A DNA stretch of 8,033 nt, taken from Methylococcaceae bacterium. GTDB lineage: Bacteria; Pseudomonadota; Gammaproteobacteria; Methylococcales; Methylomonadaceae. Within the stretch, counting starts at the first letter, position 1; each line of letters opens with the position of its first letter. The notes beneath the pieces are model-generated. The model had not been told where the DNA came from, made no database searches, and saw only the letters and a program-made list of their open reading frames with translations. Shown piece after piece: positions 1-6,974 of this stretch. The stretch spans positions 1 through 8,033 of the forward strand of contig WTBX01000053.1 in the NCBI GenBank assembly GCA_013138855.1. Reading direction: 5' to 3'. Position numbers and translations under genes: made by a program.

Positions 1-2
1 CC

Positions 3-1703
3 ATTGCCATGCGTGCGGATGAAAAAAATATTGAGCTGATTTGTTCTATTGAGAGTGAACTTCCTGAATTTGTCATTGGTGATAGCATTCGTTTGCAGCA
101 AGTCATTATTAACTTGGTGGGCAATGCGGTAAAGTTTACCGAACAAGGTGAAATTCTGATTAAAGTTGAAGCGTTTAAAAGTCAGCAACAAACGCAGAAA
201 AAAAATGCTTTATTGGTACATTTTTCTGTGCATGACTCAGGGATAGGTATTGATAAGAAAAAACAAGAAAAAATCTTTGAAGCTTTTGGACAATCTGATG
301 CCTCAATGACACGCCATTATGGCGGGACAGGTTTAGGACTGACTATTTCTTACCATTTAGTTAAGTTGATGGGCGGAGAAATGTGGCTGGAAAGTGAAGT
401 AGGAAAAGGCAGTATTTTTCATTTTACAATAGAGCTTGTCGCGCAACAAAAAATAATAAAAACGGCATCAAAGTCGATTGATAGTATTAAAGATGCCAAA
501 GTCTTAATTGTTGATGATAATGCCACCAATCGCTTGGTTTTAAATGAAGTTTTATTAAATTGGGGTATGAAGCCTTTTGCCGTTGAAAATGCTGAAGCTG
601 CACTGGATATTTTAAGACAAGTCGAAGGGTCTGATAATGCTTTTCAAATAATCATGACAGATTACCAAATGCCAGGGTTAACGGGACTGGAATTGGCTCA
701 AAAAGTGCGTGACAATGCCTATTGGGAAAAAACACCGATTATTATGTTATCTTCGGTAAGTTCAATTGCTAATATTGAAAATATTGAGACCAGTGAATTA
801 GTTGATGTTTTTCTTGAAAAGCCCGTACAACAATCACGCTTATTAGAAAAAATAGAGTCTATTTGCAATCCTTCAAAAAACATACCTCCAAAAGATAAAC
901 AAGAAGAAAGTTATAGCGTCAATCCAGATTTACGAATTTTATTAGCTGAAGATAATTTAACCAATCAGGAAGTCGCGCGAGGCTTACTAAAAAAACAAGG
1001 GATAACACAGCTTACAATAGTTGATAATGGTAAAAAAGCCGTTGACGCTTATCAACAACAATCTTTCGATGTTATTTTGATGGATGTAAGAATGCCTGAA
1101 ATGGATGGGCTGCAAGCGACTACCGCGATTCGTGAAATAGAAAAAAACAATCAATCTAAACCCATTGTAATTGTGGCATTAACAGCTCAGGCAATGAAAG
1201 AGGATATTGAGGAGTGTTTATCTACAGGCATGGATTATTACGCCTCTAAACCAATTAAGCCCATTGAATTATTTAATATATTAGCAACAATTGCGCCTGT
1301 AACATCGGGTAATAATTTACAATTAACCGAACAGCGGATTAATGCTCAAGAAGATAATGATATTTTTGATTTAGAGGACGCTCTTATTCCCGTTGCAGGG
1401 GATTTAGACATACTACATCGCGTGGTAGAAATATTTCTTAATACTAACGAAGGTTTATTAGAAAACCTGCGTAAGGCTGTAAACTTAGACGATGCTAATG
1501 CTATTCGGAATACAGCGCATACGATAAAAGGTGCAGCTAATAATTTTGGAGCTAAAAAAGTGGTTGAAGTGGCTTTTAAACTTGAACAGATGGGAAGGTC
1601 AGAGAATACTCAAGACTGTGAAGTCATATTAAAGCAATTAGAAATAGAAAACCGTCGTTTAGTAATGGCTCTCCAAAATTTTCAAAATGAGGGATTATTA
1701 TAA
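3..1703 (+). CDS. Hybrid sensor histidine kinase, C-terminal part (HATPase-REC-REC-HPt), 5' end outside window
   Basis: This is the C-terminal part of a multi-step phosphorelay kinase that autophosphorylates and passes phosphate His-Asp-His-Asp. The frame is open to the window edge, so the in-frame ATG at 9 is internal; the H-box His and the sensor domains lie upstream. Counting from that Met, the ATPase domain has the N-box (NLVGNAVKFT, 35-44), G1 (DSGIGI, 76-81), the F-box (IFEAFG) and G2 (GGTGLGLTIS, 105-114). REC1 (about 163-285) has acidic D169/D170, phospho-acceptor D218 (TDYQMPG) and K271. REC2 (about 308-428) has E314/D315, D359 (MDVRMPEMDG), T392 and K414. The HPt domain (about 465-560) has H504 in AHTIKGAANNFGA. 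All key phosphorelay residues in the visible part are present. The order matches BarA-like hybrid kinases, except that there are two RECs. The signal sensed cannot be told from here. It faces the chemoreceptor gene tail to tail, and no response regulator is adjacent. Confidence 0.95.
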   Translation: MAMRADEKNIELICSIESELPEFVIGDSIRLQQVIINLVGNAVKFTEQGEILIKVEAFKSQQQTQKKNALLVHFSVHDSGIGIDKKKQEKIFEAFGQSDASMTRHYGGTGLGLTISYHLVKLMGGEMWLESEVGKGSIFHFTIELVAQQKIIKTASKSIDSIKDAKVLIVDDNATNRLVLNEVLLNWGMKPFAVENAEAALDILRQVEGSDNAFQIIMTDYQMPGLTGLELAQKVRDNAYWEKTPIIMLSSVSSIANIENIETSELVDVFLEKPVQQSRLLEKIESICNPSKNIPPKDKQEESYSVNPDLRILLAEDNLTNQEVARGLLKKQGITQLTIVDNGKKAVDAYQQQSFDVILMDVRMPEMDGLQATTAIREIEKNNQSKPIVIVALTAQAMKEDIEECLSTGMDYYASKPIKPIELFNILATIAPVTSGNNLQLTEQRINAQEDNDIFDLEDALIPVAGDLDILHRVVEIFLNTNEGLLENLRKAVNLDDANAIRNTAHTIKGAANNFGAKKVVEVAFKLEQMGRSENTQDCEVILKQLEIENRRLVMALQNFQNEGLL

Positions 1704-1803
1704 AAATTTCGACCTGTACGATTAGATTTTTAAATTAGGTTAAATATGTGTCGGAACTGCCATTTTTAGTCGCGGAAAGCGTTAATAATGCTCTTTAATT
1801 TAA

Positions 1804-1826
1804 GGTTACCAACTTAAGTGGTAGCC
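1804..1826 (+). terminator. Weak hairpin downstream of the hybrid kinase
   Basis: GGTTACCA (1804-1811) can pair with TGGTAGCC (1819-1826) across a 7-nt loop, with one G-U pair. The hairpin lies about 100 bases after the kinase stop. It is followed by CAATTTAATT, a poor U-tract, so it is at best a weak terminator. The rest of 1704-1837 shows no gene. Confidence 0.3.
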
Positions 1827-1837
1827 CAATTTAATTA

Positions 1838-1912
1838 ACTGATGTTACGCAAAGGAGTGAAAAGTGTTCATTGCCTATTATTTCGGTTATTTATTTTTTG
1901 CGTAACATCAGT
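1838..1912. repeat. 75-bp MITE-like element with perfect 16-bp terminal inverted repeats
   Basis: ACTGATGTTACGCAAA at 1838-1853 is matched exactly by its reverse complement at 1897-1912, with 43 bases between. The interior has no coding potential. The same 16-mer, or versions with 1-3 mismatches, recurs at 4159, 4299 (inverted), 7802 and 7840, so this is a dispersed family and not a one-off terminator. The right end stops 3 bases short of the complement of the chemoreceptor stop codon. No clean target-site duplication is visible, although TTAA occurs just outside both ends. The long loop makes a classical rho-independent terminator unlikely, but the element could still form a hairpin at the ends of both convergent transcripts. 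Confidence 0.8.
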
Positions 1913-1915
1913 CAC

Positions 1916-3883
1916 TTAATAAAAGCCTTTAGCGTTTAAGAAAGGCCCATATTGTTTATCACATTTTAAAATGTGATCTAATATCCAAGATTTTAAAAAC
2001 TCTAAAATATTTTCTGCAACGTCCATAATATTTTGAGTTTTTAGTTGGATTTGAAAGCTTTTAACCTTATCTACAAAGGCATTATGAATGGCTTTATGTG
2101 AGTCGAATTCTGGCCAGTTATTTTCACTTAATAACTTTTCTTCATACCCAAAATGAAAGACCGTGTAATCAACCAGATAATTAACAATATCTTCCATAGT
2201 TTCTTTACTAATTTTATGTTTTACTCCGTAGTCTAAGCGGTTAATTAACTCAACTAAGGTTTCGTGCTGACGGTTTATTTCTTTAATGCCAACGCTATAA
2301 ACGTTTAAATCCCATTTTATCAATAATTCTTCATTATTATTGCTATCTACCATTTTGAAGTTAAATTGTTCTGCTCGCGACATTAACGAAGAACTTAATT
2401 CGCTATTATCTGAAAAATGATTCTCTTCCTGAATCTGGGTATCCCCTTGAAAGTTAAAAGAATGTGTTGATTGAACCAGTATATGTGTCATTTTTGACAG
2501 TTCTGCGGCATTTTCATGACTGAGTTCAATTTCCTGCATCATTTTTCCTAACGTTGAATGTATTGAATGCAGATTGCCATTTACTTTTTCAATACTTGTC
2601 GATACTTCGGTACTGGAATTGGCTGCTTTTTTAACATCTAATGCAACGTCTTTTAATGCGTGGGCAGAACTTAGTGAATCTTGTGAGAATTCGGCGACTG
2701 AATGGGTGATTTCTTTTAAATCCTTGTTTGTTTCCTGTAGGCTTAATGCTGATTCTTTACTCGCCTCAGTAGCCCTATTAACCGTTTCGACAATCAACTC
2801 CACAGAAGCACTTTGTTGTTCTACTGAACAGTCTATTGTCTGATTAATTTCTGCGGCTTGTTGAATAATGGTATTTATCGCTTGTATGCATTCCAATGAC
2901 GGCATCGCATAATTTTGTATTTTCTCAATGTATTCATGAATTTTATTATTTGTTTCAGCGGTTTGTAGCGCTAAAGTTTTAATTTCTTTAACAACAGCAA
3001 AGCCTTTGTCAGCATCACCTGCCACGCTAACAGATTGAACCATTTCATTTAATGCCAGTGCCTCGGTTTGTTCTGCAATGCTGATGATTGATTTAACTAG
3101 CTCCCCGATTTTTTTGGCAGCTTCACTCTGTTGTTTCAGGGTTGTTAATATTTCTTGCACACTCGCGATGGCATCACTTGAAATACGTGTTGCATGATGA
3201 GCATTTTTAGCCACATCTTTCATTGAAGCCAACATTTTTTCAGCAAAGCTGGCAATGATGTTTATATCTTGAGAAATATGATCGAAACTGTGATGAAGAC
3301 CCACCATATTGCTTGAGGCTTGTTTGGCACGGCTGGCAATCGTATTGATATCGCTACTTAATTGATAAACCGAAGCACTCACTGAATTAACATTTCCAGA
3401 AGCTTCTGCGATTGATTTTGCAATGGCATTGGCATTAAAGGCGATATGCTCAGAAGAGGTGGCTGTTAAGGCGAGTCTACATTCAACATCGTTAGCACTT
3501 TCTGAAATCAGTGCTGATGAGCCTTTAAGTTTGTCAGAAGCACGAGTCACATTATTGGTTGCACGACTAACGCGTTTAATAACGCCTGTATGCTCGCTAT
3601 CATTTGAAACTAATCGCCGCTCAAAGTTAAATTCTTTGGTGACGGCTGCTTGTTTGCTAATGGCTTGATTGATGGCAAGAATATGCTGATTGATAATTTT
3701 TTCGGTCAGAAAATAAGCACTGGCTACTGCGATGACAAGCATGGGGACGGTGGCGATTAAAAATTCTGCTAATATAAATTCTGCGGAACTAATTAATGTT
3801 ATGAGTAGAAAGCTCAAAAGCAATAAGCTTACTGTAAAAAATATCAGCATTAGCCTGAGATTTTTTTTATTCTTGGAGGTCAT
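1916..3883 (-). CDS. Methyl-accepting chemotaxis-like protein with C-terminal bacteriohemerythrin domain
   Basis: This 655-residue membrane protein is probably a chemoreceptor that senses oxygen or redox state through a di-iron site. Two hydrophobic segments (about 11-32 and 40-59) are joined by only a few residues, so there is no periplasmic sensor domain. A long coiled coil (about 70-475) carries the MCP hairpin tip at 268-304. A linker leads to a hemerythrin domain (about 522-650) with all seven usual iron ligands: H540, H577, E581, H596, H600, H637 and D642. Fusion of an MCP to a C-terminal hemerythrin is known from DcrH of Desulfovibrio, so sensing is probably cytoplasmic. The tip is strongly divergent: the canonical EAARAGE stretch reads QSVSVAGD, and GFAVVADEV reads GFAVVKEI (see findings). 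CheA/CheW coupling is therefore uncertain. The ATG start is supported by a strong ribosome binding site. No che genes are nearby. Confidence 0.93.
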   Translation of the reverse strand: MTSKNKKNLRLMLIFFTVSLLLLSFLLITLISSAEFILAEFLIATVPMLVIAVASAYFLTEKIINQHILAINQAISKQAAVTKEFNFERRLVSNDSEHTGVIKRVSRATNNVTRASDKLKGSSALISESANDVECRLALTATSSEHIAFNANAIAKSIAEASGNVNSVSASVYQLSSDINTIASRAKQASSNMVGLHHSFDHISQDINIIASFAEKMLASMKDVAKNAHHATRISSDAIASVQEILTTLKQQSEAAKKIGELVKSIISIAEQTEALALNEMVQSVSVAGDADKGFAVVKEIKTLALQTAETNNKIHEYIEKIQNYAMPSLECIQAINTIIQQAAEINQTIDCSVEQQSASVELIVETVNRATEASKESALSLQETNKDLKEITHSVAEFSQDSLSSAHALKDVALDVKKAANSSTEVSTSIEKVNGNLHSIHSTLGKMMQEIELSHENAAELSKMTHILVQSTHSFNFQGDTQIQEENHFSDNSELSSSLMSRAEQFNFKMVDSNNNEELLIKWDLNVYSVGIKEINRQHETLVELINRLDYGVKHKISKETMEDIVNYLVDYTVFHFGYEEKLLSENNWPEFDSHKAIHNAFVDKVKSFQIQLKTQNIMDVAENILEFLKSWILDHILKCDKQYGPFLNAKGFY

Positions 3884-3890
3884 AAAGCAA

Positions 3891-3898
3891 CTCCTCCT
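3891..3898 (-). promoter_or_regulatory. Strong Shine-Dalgarno of the chemoreceptor gene
   Basis: On the minus strand AGGAGGAG lies 7 bases before the ATG at 3883. It is the best ribosome binding site in the window and fixes the chemoreceptor start. The operon genes downstream have weak sites or none. Confidence 0.8.
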
Positions 3899-4158
3899 AG
3901 TTTTATGGTTTGGGGAAAACTAAAAACTTAAGAATCGGGAATTAACGGTAGATTATTGATTTATATATTTATTAATATATGAAAAAATAATAAGTATTAG
4001 GTCATCTTTTAGGCATTGATTTATAAACAATTTAATACCATTTAAAATCAGTTGCTTACAATGTTATCGGTAAGTAAGTTGACTTAACCATTAAAACTTT
4101 TAGCACATTTTATTTTTTAATGCAATACATATTATTTGTTAGTTTGATTTATTACTTA
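3899..4158. other. AT-rich gene-free leader upstream of the chemoreceptor
   Basis: About 260 very AT-rich bases with no supported reading frame. The region should hold the minus-strand promoter of the chemoreceptor. A sequence resembling a flagellar sigma-28 -10 element (ACCGATAA, minus strand, 4064-4071) is present but lacks a properly spaced -35. Several sigma-70-like hexamers can be drawn, as in any AT-rich stretch. No promoter can be assigned with confidence. Confidence 0.5.
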
Positions 4159-4210
4159 ACTGATGTTATGCAAAGCGGGGAAAGTTAATTCAAGCCGCTT
4201 TTGTTTTTAC

Positions 4211-4237
4211 CATGAAGTGCATGAAGAACATGAAGTT
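4211..4237. repeat. Three tandem 9-bp CATGAAGNN units
   Basis: CATGAAGTG, CATGAAGAA and CATGAAGTT follow one another without gaps. The array lies in non-coding sequence inside the 156-bp element and is not part of any supported gene. It is short enough to have arisen by slippage. Confidence 0.75.
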
Positions 4238-4247
4238 TTAAAACTCG

Positions 4248-4267
4248 CCAATAGCTAAAGCTATTGG
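4248..4267 (-). terminator. Hairpin after the transporter operon, possible terminator
   Basis: On the minus strand CCAATAGCT and AGCTATTGG form a perfect 9-bp stem with a 2-base centre, 8 bases after the lipoprotein stop codon. It is followed by CGAGTTTT, a short T-run four bases on. The position and shape suit termination of the four-gene operon. A 25-bp block containing this hairpin (4248-4272) occurs identically at 7960-7984 in the other orientation, so it is also a dispersed repeat. Confidence 0.5.
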
Positions 4268-4275
4268 ACTCCTCC

Positions 4276-5187
4276 TTAATTTTTCGTGGACAATTCATTT
4301 TGCGTAATATTAGTTACTTGAGTAAGAATCTCTGTAATTAGCTTAACTTTCTCATTATCTCCCAGAAAATTATAAACCGCCTTAGATCTCTTTAAATAGT
4401 CTCGCGCTTCCTGCCAATGCTGCTTGGTTTGATAGTGTCGTGCTAATTCTAATAAAGTCACTGCAATACCTTGCCGTGATACATTCTGCTTATATAAGGC
4501 AAGGGCTTGCTGCATTTTCGCCTCAGCTTTCTTTTCCTCTCCTTGTTGTAATAACAAACTAGCTTGAAAACGAAGCAAACGTGCTTTCCTATCCGTATTT
4601 TTATTGGCTGCCTTTTCTAAGGAATTTTCATAGCGATGCGTCCATAATGATTCATCCTGCTTTTTTAAAAACGCAATTTTAGTTTGGCTGGCAATCGCGG
4701 CTAATTGAATCGTATTTGGAATGGAAACAGCCATGACACCTTCAAATGTGGGCAAGATTTTTTGTAATATAGTTTCCGCTTCCATTAATTGTTTTTGTTG
4801 TAATGCGATAAGCGCGTAAAGCAAGTTAATTCGCGGACGGTAATTTTGTAATAAATCATCGTTTGCAATCGCTGCTGCCAGCGTTAAATATTGCTTACTT
4901 TCATGATAATTATGCTGAGATAAAGACACTTCAGCCAGATTAATGTAACTAAGCAGAATGCCCTCTTGATGATCTATGCCTTGATAAAGCTCTAATGCTT
5001 TAGAAAAATAATTTTGAGCTTGATTCCATTTTGAATTTGCATAAGCCGCTATTCCATTACTCGTATAAGTTTCAACATCGACAAATACCGCTGCTTTGCT
5101 AGCAGAATTTCCACCACAACCATTGAGAAGAAGACAAGCTAGAATGGCAACGCTTTTCGCATAATTTATTATTGTCTGCTTATTCAT
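4276..5187 (-). CDS. TPR-repeat lipoprotein, last gene of the MCE transporter operon
   Basis: This 303-residue protein begins with a lipoprotein signal peptide: charged start, hydrophobic core about 11-21, lipobox LNGC with C24 as the lipidated residue. Residue +2 is Gly, not Asp, which under the Lol rule favours the outer membrane. The mature part is helical with TPR-like pairs: about 43-70 (GIAAYANSKWNQAQNYFSKALELY), 78-108, 205-232 and 243-275. It is therefore probably a periplasm-facing protein-interaction scaffold. The ATG overlaps the MCE gene stop by 8 bp and no clear ribosome binding site precedes it, so translation is probably coupled. In many MCE operons the last gene encodes an outer-membrane lipoprotein (for example the PqiC type). 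This one differs in sequence, and an equivalent role is inferred from position only. The final 12 residues come from intergenic-repeat sequence. Confidence 0.88.
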   Translation of the reverse strand: MNKQTIINYAKSVAILACLLLNGCGGNSASKAAVFVDVETYTSNGIAAYANSKWNQAQNYFSKALELYQGIDHQEGILLSYINLAEVSLSQHNYHESKQYLTLAAAIANDDLLQNYRPRINLLYALIALQQKQLMEAETILQKILPTFEGVMAVSIPNTIQLAAIASQTKIAFLKKQDESLWTHRYENSLEKAANKNTDRKARLLRFQASLLLQQGEEKKAEAKMQQALALYKQNVSRQGIAVTLLELARHYQTKQHWQEARDYLKRSKAVYNFLGDNEKVKLITEILTQVTNITQNELSTKN

Positions 5188-6202
5188 GATTGGAATGTGC
5201 AGGTATTAACAAGGGTTGATTTGATTTAGGGGCATTATCAGATAAAGGCCAAGTATTTTGAACGCTATCAAGTAAACGCTTTGTTTTAGACAAGGTTTGT
5301 TTTATTTCTGTTGTCGTCCCTGCTACTTCGCTTAATTCAGCATTAATCAGCGTTAAAGCGGTATTAGTTTGAGCGGTTATTTCACTCAGCTCTTTCATTA
5401 ACTTAGGAAGACTTTTAGCAACTTTTCGCATATCCTTAACCATAAGATGAGTTTCTTTTAAAACAGGGTCTATCTGAATTAATCTGTTTTTTGCGACAGT
5501 AATAATACCTTGAGACTCAGTTAAAACTCCCGCTCCTGATTTAACAAACTGCCTTACATCTTGTTCGGCTTCTTTATCAAAAACAGCCGCCCCCAAAGTC
5601 CCTTTACCGCTGGCAATTTGTTCAATAATGCTATGTACATTCTCCAGAGTATTTTCTAATTTAGGTAAAATAGTATCAACTCTACTTAATAATTTTTTAC
5701 TATCGGTTGCTTGAATAATATTGGCGATGCTCAGTAACAAATCATTTAATGAGGCGGTTTCTTCAACGGGTATGATTGAATTCTCAGGTAATATCGGTGC
5801 ATTAATTGAATCAGACTTTATTTCTATTAATGCGCTGCCAATATTGGTCAAACGATTTACGATGGCTTTTGCATCAATCCTAACTAACCCTCGCTGCTTT
5901 TTATAAACCTCAATAGTAATTTGAATTTTACCCTCTTTAGAGTGACTCAAGCTGGATACCCTGCCAATTTCCTGCCCTAATGTTTTAACAATAGACCCTT
6001 GGTCAATTCCCTCGATGCTATTGACATTAATATAAAAAGTGACCCGCTTTTCAAATAAATGTTCGTTTTTTACACTGATGACAATAAAAAATAACGATAA
6101 AATAAAACCCGAAAATAAAAAAAGACCGACCATGCGTTCTTGGTGAGTATAGGTAATATGATGAACATGATCCCCCTTATTTTCTCCAAAACCAGTATTC
6201 AT
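5180..6202 (-). CDS. MCE-family (MlaD-like) membrane-anchored periplasmic protein
   Basis: This 340-residue protein is probably the substrate-binding ring component of an Mla-type lipid transporter. A short cytoplasmic N-terminus leads to one transmembrane helix (about 24-43). A single MCE domain follows (about 54-130), with the expected features SIEGIDQGSIVKTLGQEIGRV and, near its end, NRLTNIGSALIEI. A long helical periplasmic region (about 150-315) carries GKGTLGAAVFD (199-209), a motif common after MCE domains in this subgroup, and ends at NTWPLS. The helical extension is longer than in E. coli MlaD and could form a tunnel or reach towards the outer membrane, as proposed for longer MCE proteins. 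The ATG lies 10 bases after the stop of the ATPase-like gene, with GAGTGA as a moderate ribosome binding site. The fold assignment is firm; the substrate is unknown. Confidence 0.92.
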   Translation of the reverse strand: MNTGFGENKGDHVHHITYTHQERMVGLFLFSGFILSLFFIVISVKNEHLFEKRVTFYINVNSIEGIDQGSIVKTLGQEIGRVSSLSHSKEGKIQITIEVYKKQRGLVRIDAKAIVNRLTNIGSALIEIKSDSINAPILPENSIIPVEETASLNDLLLSIANIIQATDSKKLLSRVDTILPKLENTLENVHSIIEQIASGKGTLGAAVFDKEAEQDVRQFVKSGAGVLTESQGIITVAKNRLIQIDPVLKETHLMVKDMRKVAKSLPKLMKELSEITAQTNTALTLINAELSEVAGTTTEIKQTLSKTKRLLDSVQNTWPLSDNAPKSNQPLLIPAHSNHE

Positions 6203-6212
6203 AAAGTCACTC

Positions 6213-6974
6213 TCATTTACGTTCTACAATAAAACTTAGTAATTCCTGAACATCAGGATTTTCCGACTGAATAAAGGCTTCCCAACCATCAAAATTTATT
6301 ATTTTATGTTCTGAAATAAAAATAATATGATCGGCATAGGTTTCTAAAAAATGAGGATGTTGAAGTCCGCCAATCATACAGATTGCTCGATGTTGTTGAG
6401 ATAAGCCTAACAATGCTCCCATGTTTTCACGTTCTTTTGCCCCTAAGCCATTAAAAGGCACATCGAGAATAAGTAAGTCGGGGTCAAGAATTAAAGCGCG
6501 AGCCAAGGTAATCTGTGCTTTTTCAAAACTATTTAATTGAGCAGGAAAGCATGTAAACTCAAATTGACAATTTAATTCGATCAGTAGGGTTCTCGCCCTA
6601 TGCGCGGTTTCCTGAAAAGAATAATTAGCATGATAAAGCGCAGGTAGCATCACATTCATTAATCCATGTTGTGTGGACTGCAAAGGTGCCATTCCAGAAA
6701 GGTAGCCTATTTGACTACGAAGCTTTTGCCATTGATGTTGGTTTAATTCAGAGGTTAGGTTACCAAAAACTTCCACTTTACCTGCGGTGGGCTTAAAAAT
6801 ACCCGCCAACATCAGCAAATAATCTCTTAATTGTGAACGATAGGGGCCTACCAAACAAGTCAGCGTAGACGCTGCTAGTTCACAAGTCAAAGGCGGAAAT
6901 AACAGCTTATTTCCTTTTGTCTTGGGCGTAGCCTCATGTGCCATTACCGTTATCAAGTTTGATTGATTATTCAT
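6213..6974 (-). CDS. MlaF-like ABC ATPase homologue with degenerate catalytic motifs (probable pseudo-ATPase)
   Basis: By position and overall sequence this is the nucleotide-binding subunit of the MCE transporter. The chosen ATG (6974-6972) overlaps the permease stop as ATGA and gives 253 residues. A GTG at 7025 would need a 55-bp overlap and adds nothing recognisable. The fold is recognisable throughout: LLMLAGIFKPTAGKVEVFG, PAQLN, TLARALILDPDLLILD and the C-terminal ADHIIFI. The catalytic motifs are gone. The Walker A region reads GPYRSQLRD (43-51), with no GK(S/T). The Q-loop Gln aligns with G94. The signature LSGGM reads LNSFE. Walker B ends LILDVP, keeping Asp 171 but with Val 172 for the catalytic Glu. 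The D-loop is GLG. The switch region reads GGLQHPH instead of SHD/THD. No stop or frameshift is seen, which argues for a maintained non-hydrolytic role. It lacks MlaF's C-terminal tail, and no MlaB partner is visible. Confidence 0.9.
   Translation of the reverse strand: MNNQSNLITVMAHEATPKTKGNKLLFPPLTCELAASTLTCLVGPYRSQLRDYLLMLAGIFKPTAGKVEVFGNLTSELNQHQWQKLRSQIGYLSGMAPLQSTQHGLMNVMLPALYHANYSFQETAHRARTLLIELNCQFEFTCFPAQLNSFEKAQITLARALILDPDLLILDVPFNGLGAKERENMGALLGLSQQHRAICMIGGLQHPHFLETYADHIIFISEHKIINFDGWEAFIQSENPDVQELLSFIVERK

Larger units (their letters stand above)
4159..4314. repeat. 156-bp inverted-repeat-bounded element overlapping the lipoprotein gene 3' end
   Basis: The left end ACTGATGTTATGCAAA (4159-4174) is one mismatch from the family core. 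The right end (4299-4314) reads on the minus strand ACTAATATTACGCAAA, two mismatches away. Inside lie a 7-bp stem (AAAGCGG 4172-4178 with CCGCTTT 4195-4201), three tandem CATGAAGNN units and a perfect 9-bp-arm hairpin that recurs at the end of the window. The element is about twice as long as the one at 1838-1912 and has different contents, so only the ends define the family. Its right end lies within the lipoprotein coding region and supplies the last codons and stop. Confidence 0.65.

Noticed and set aside
2574..2843. Plus-strand open frames inside the chemoreceptor gene (also 3423-3668 and 3732-3923)
   Set aside because: They lie antisense to a clear coding gene, have no recognisable domains, and are explained by its codon composition.
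2968..3081. Paired frameshifts as the cause of the odd chemoreceptor tip
   Set aside because: The alternative frames across this stretch do not give the EAARAG consensus, while the main frame still reads AG(D) and GFAVV in place.
4064..4087. Sigma-28 promoter for the chemoreceptor (ACCGATAA on the minus strand)
   Set aside because: The -10-like element matches 7 of 8 bases, but the only TAA-type -35 lies at the wrong spacing (about 12 instead of 15) and the site is about 180 bases from the start codon.
4211..4237. CRISPR-like array
   Set aside because: The three 9-bp units are directly adjacent, with no spacers; this is a simple tandem repeat.
6788..6850. Frameshift hiding a normal Walker A in the ATPase-like gene
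   Set aside because: The frame aligns without gaps to GPSGSGKSTLL..LAG over 16 residues with substitutions only, and flanking residues match on both sides.
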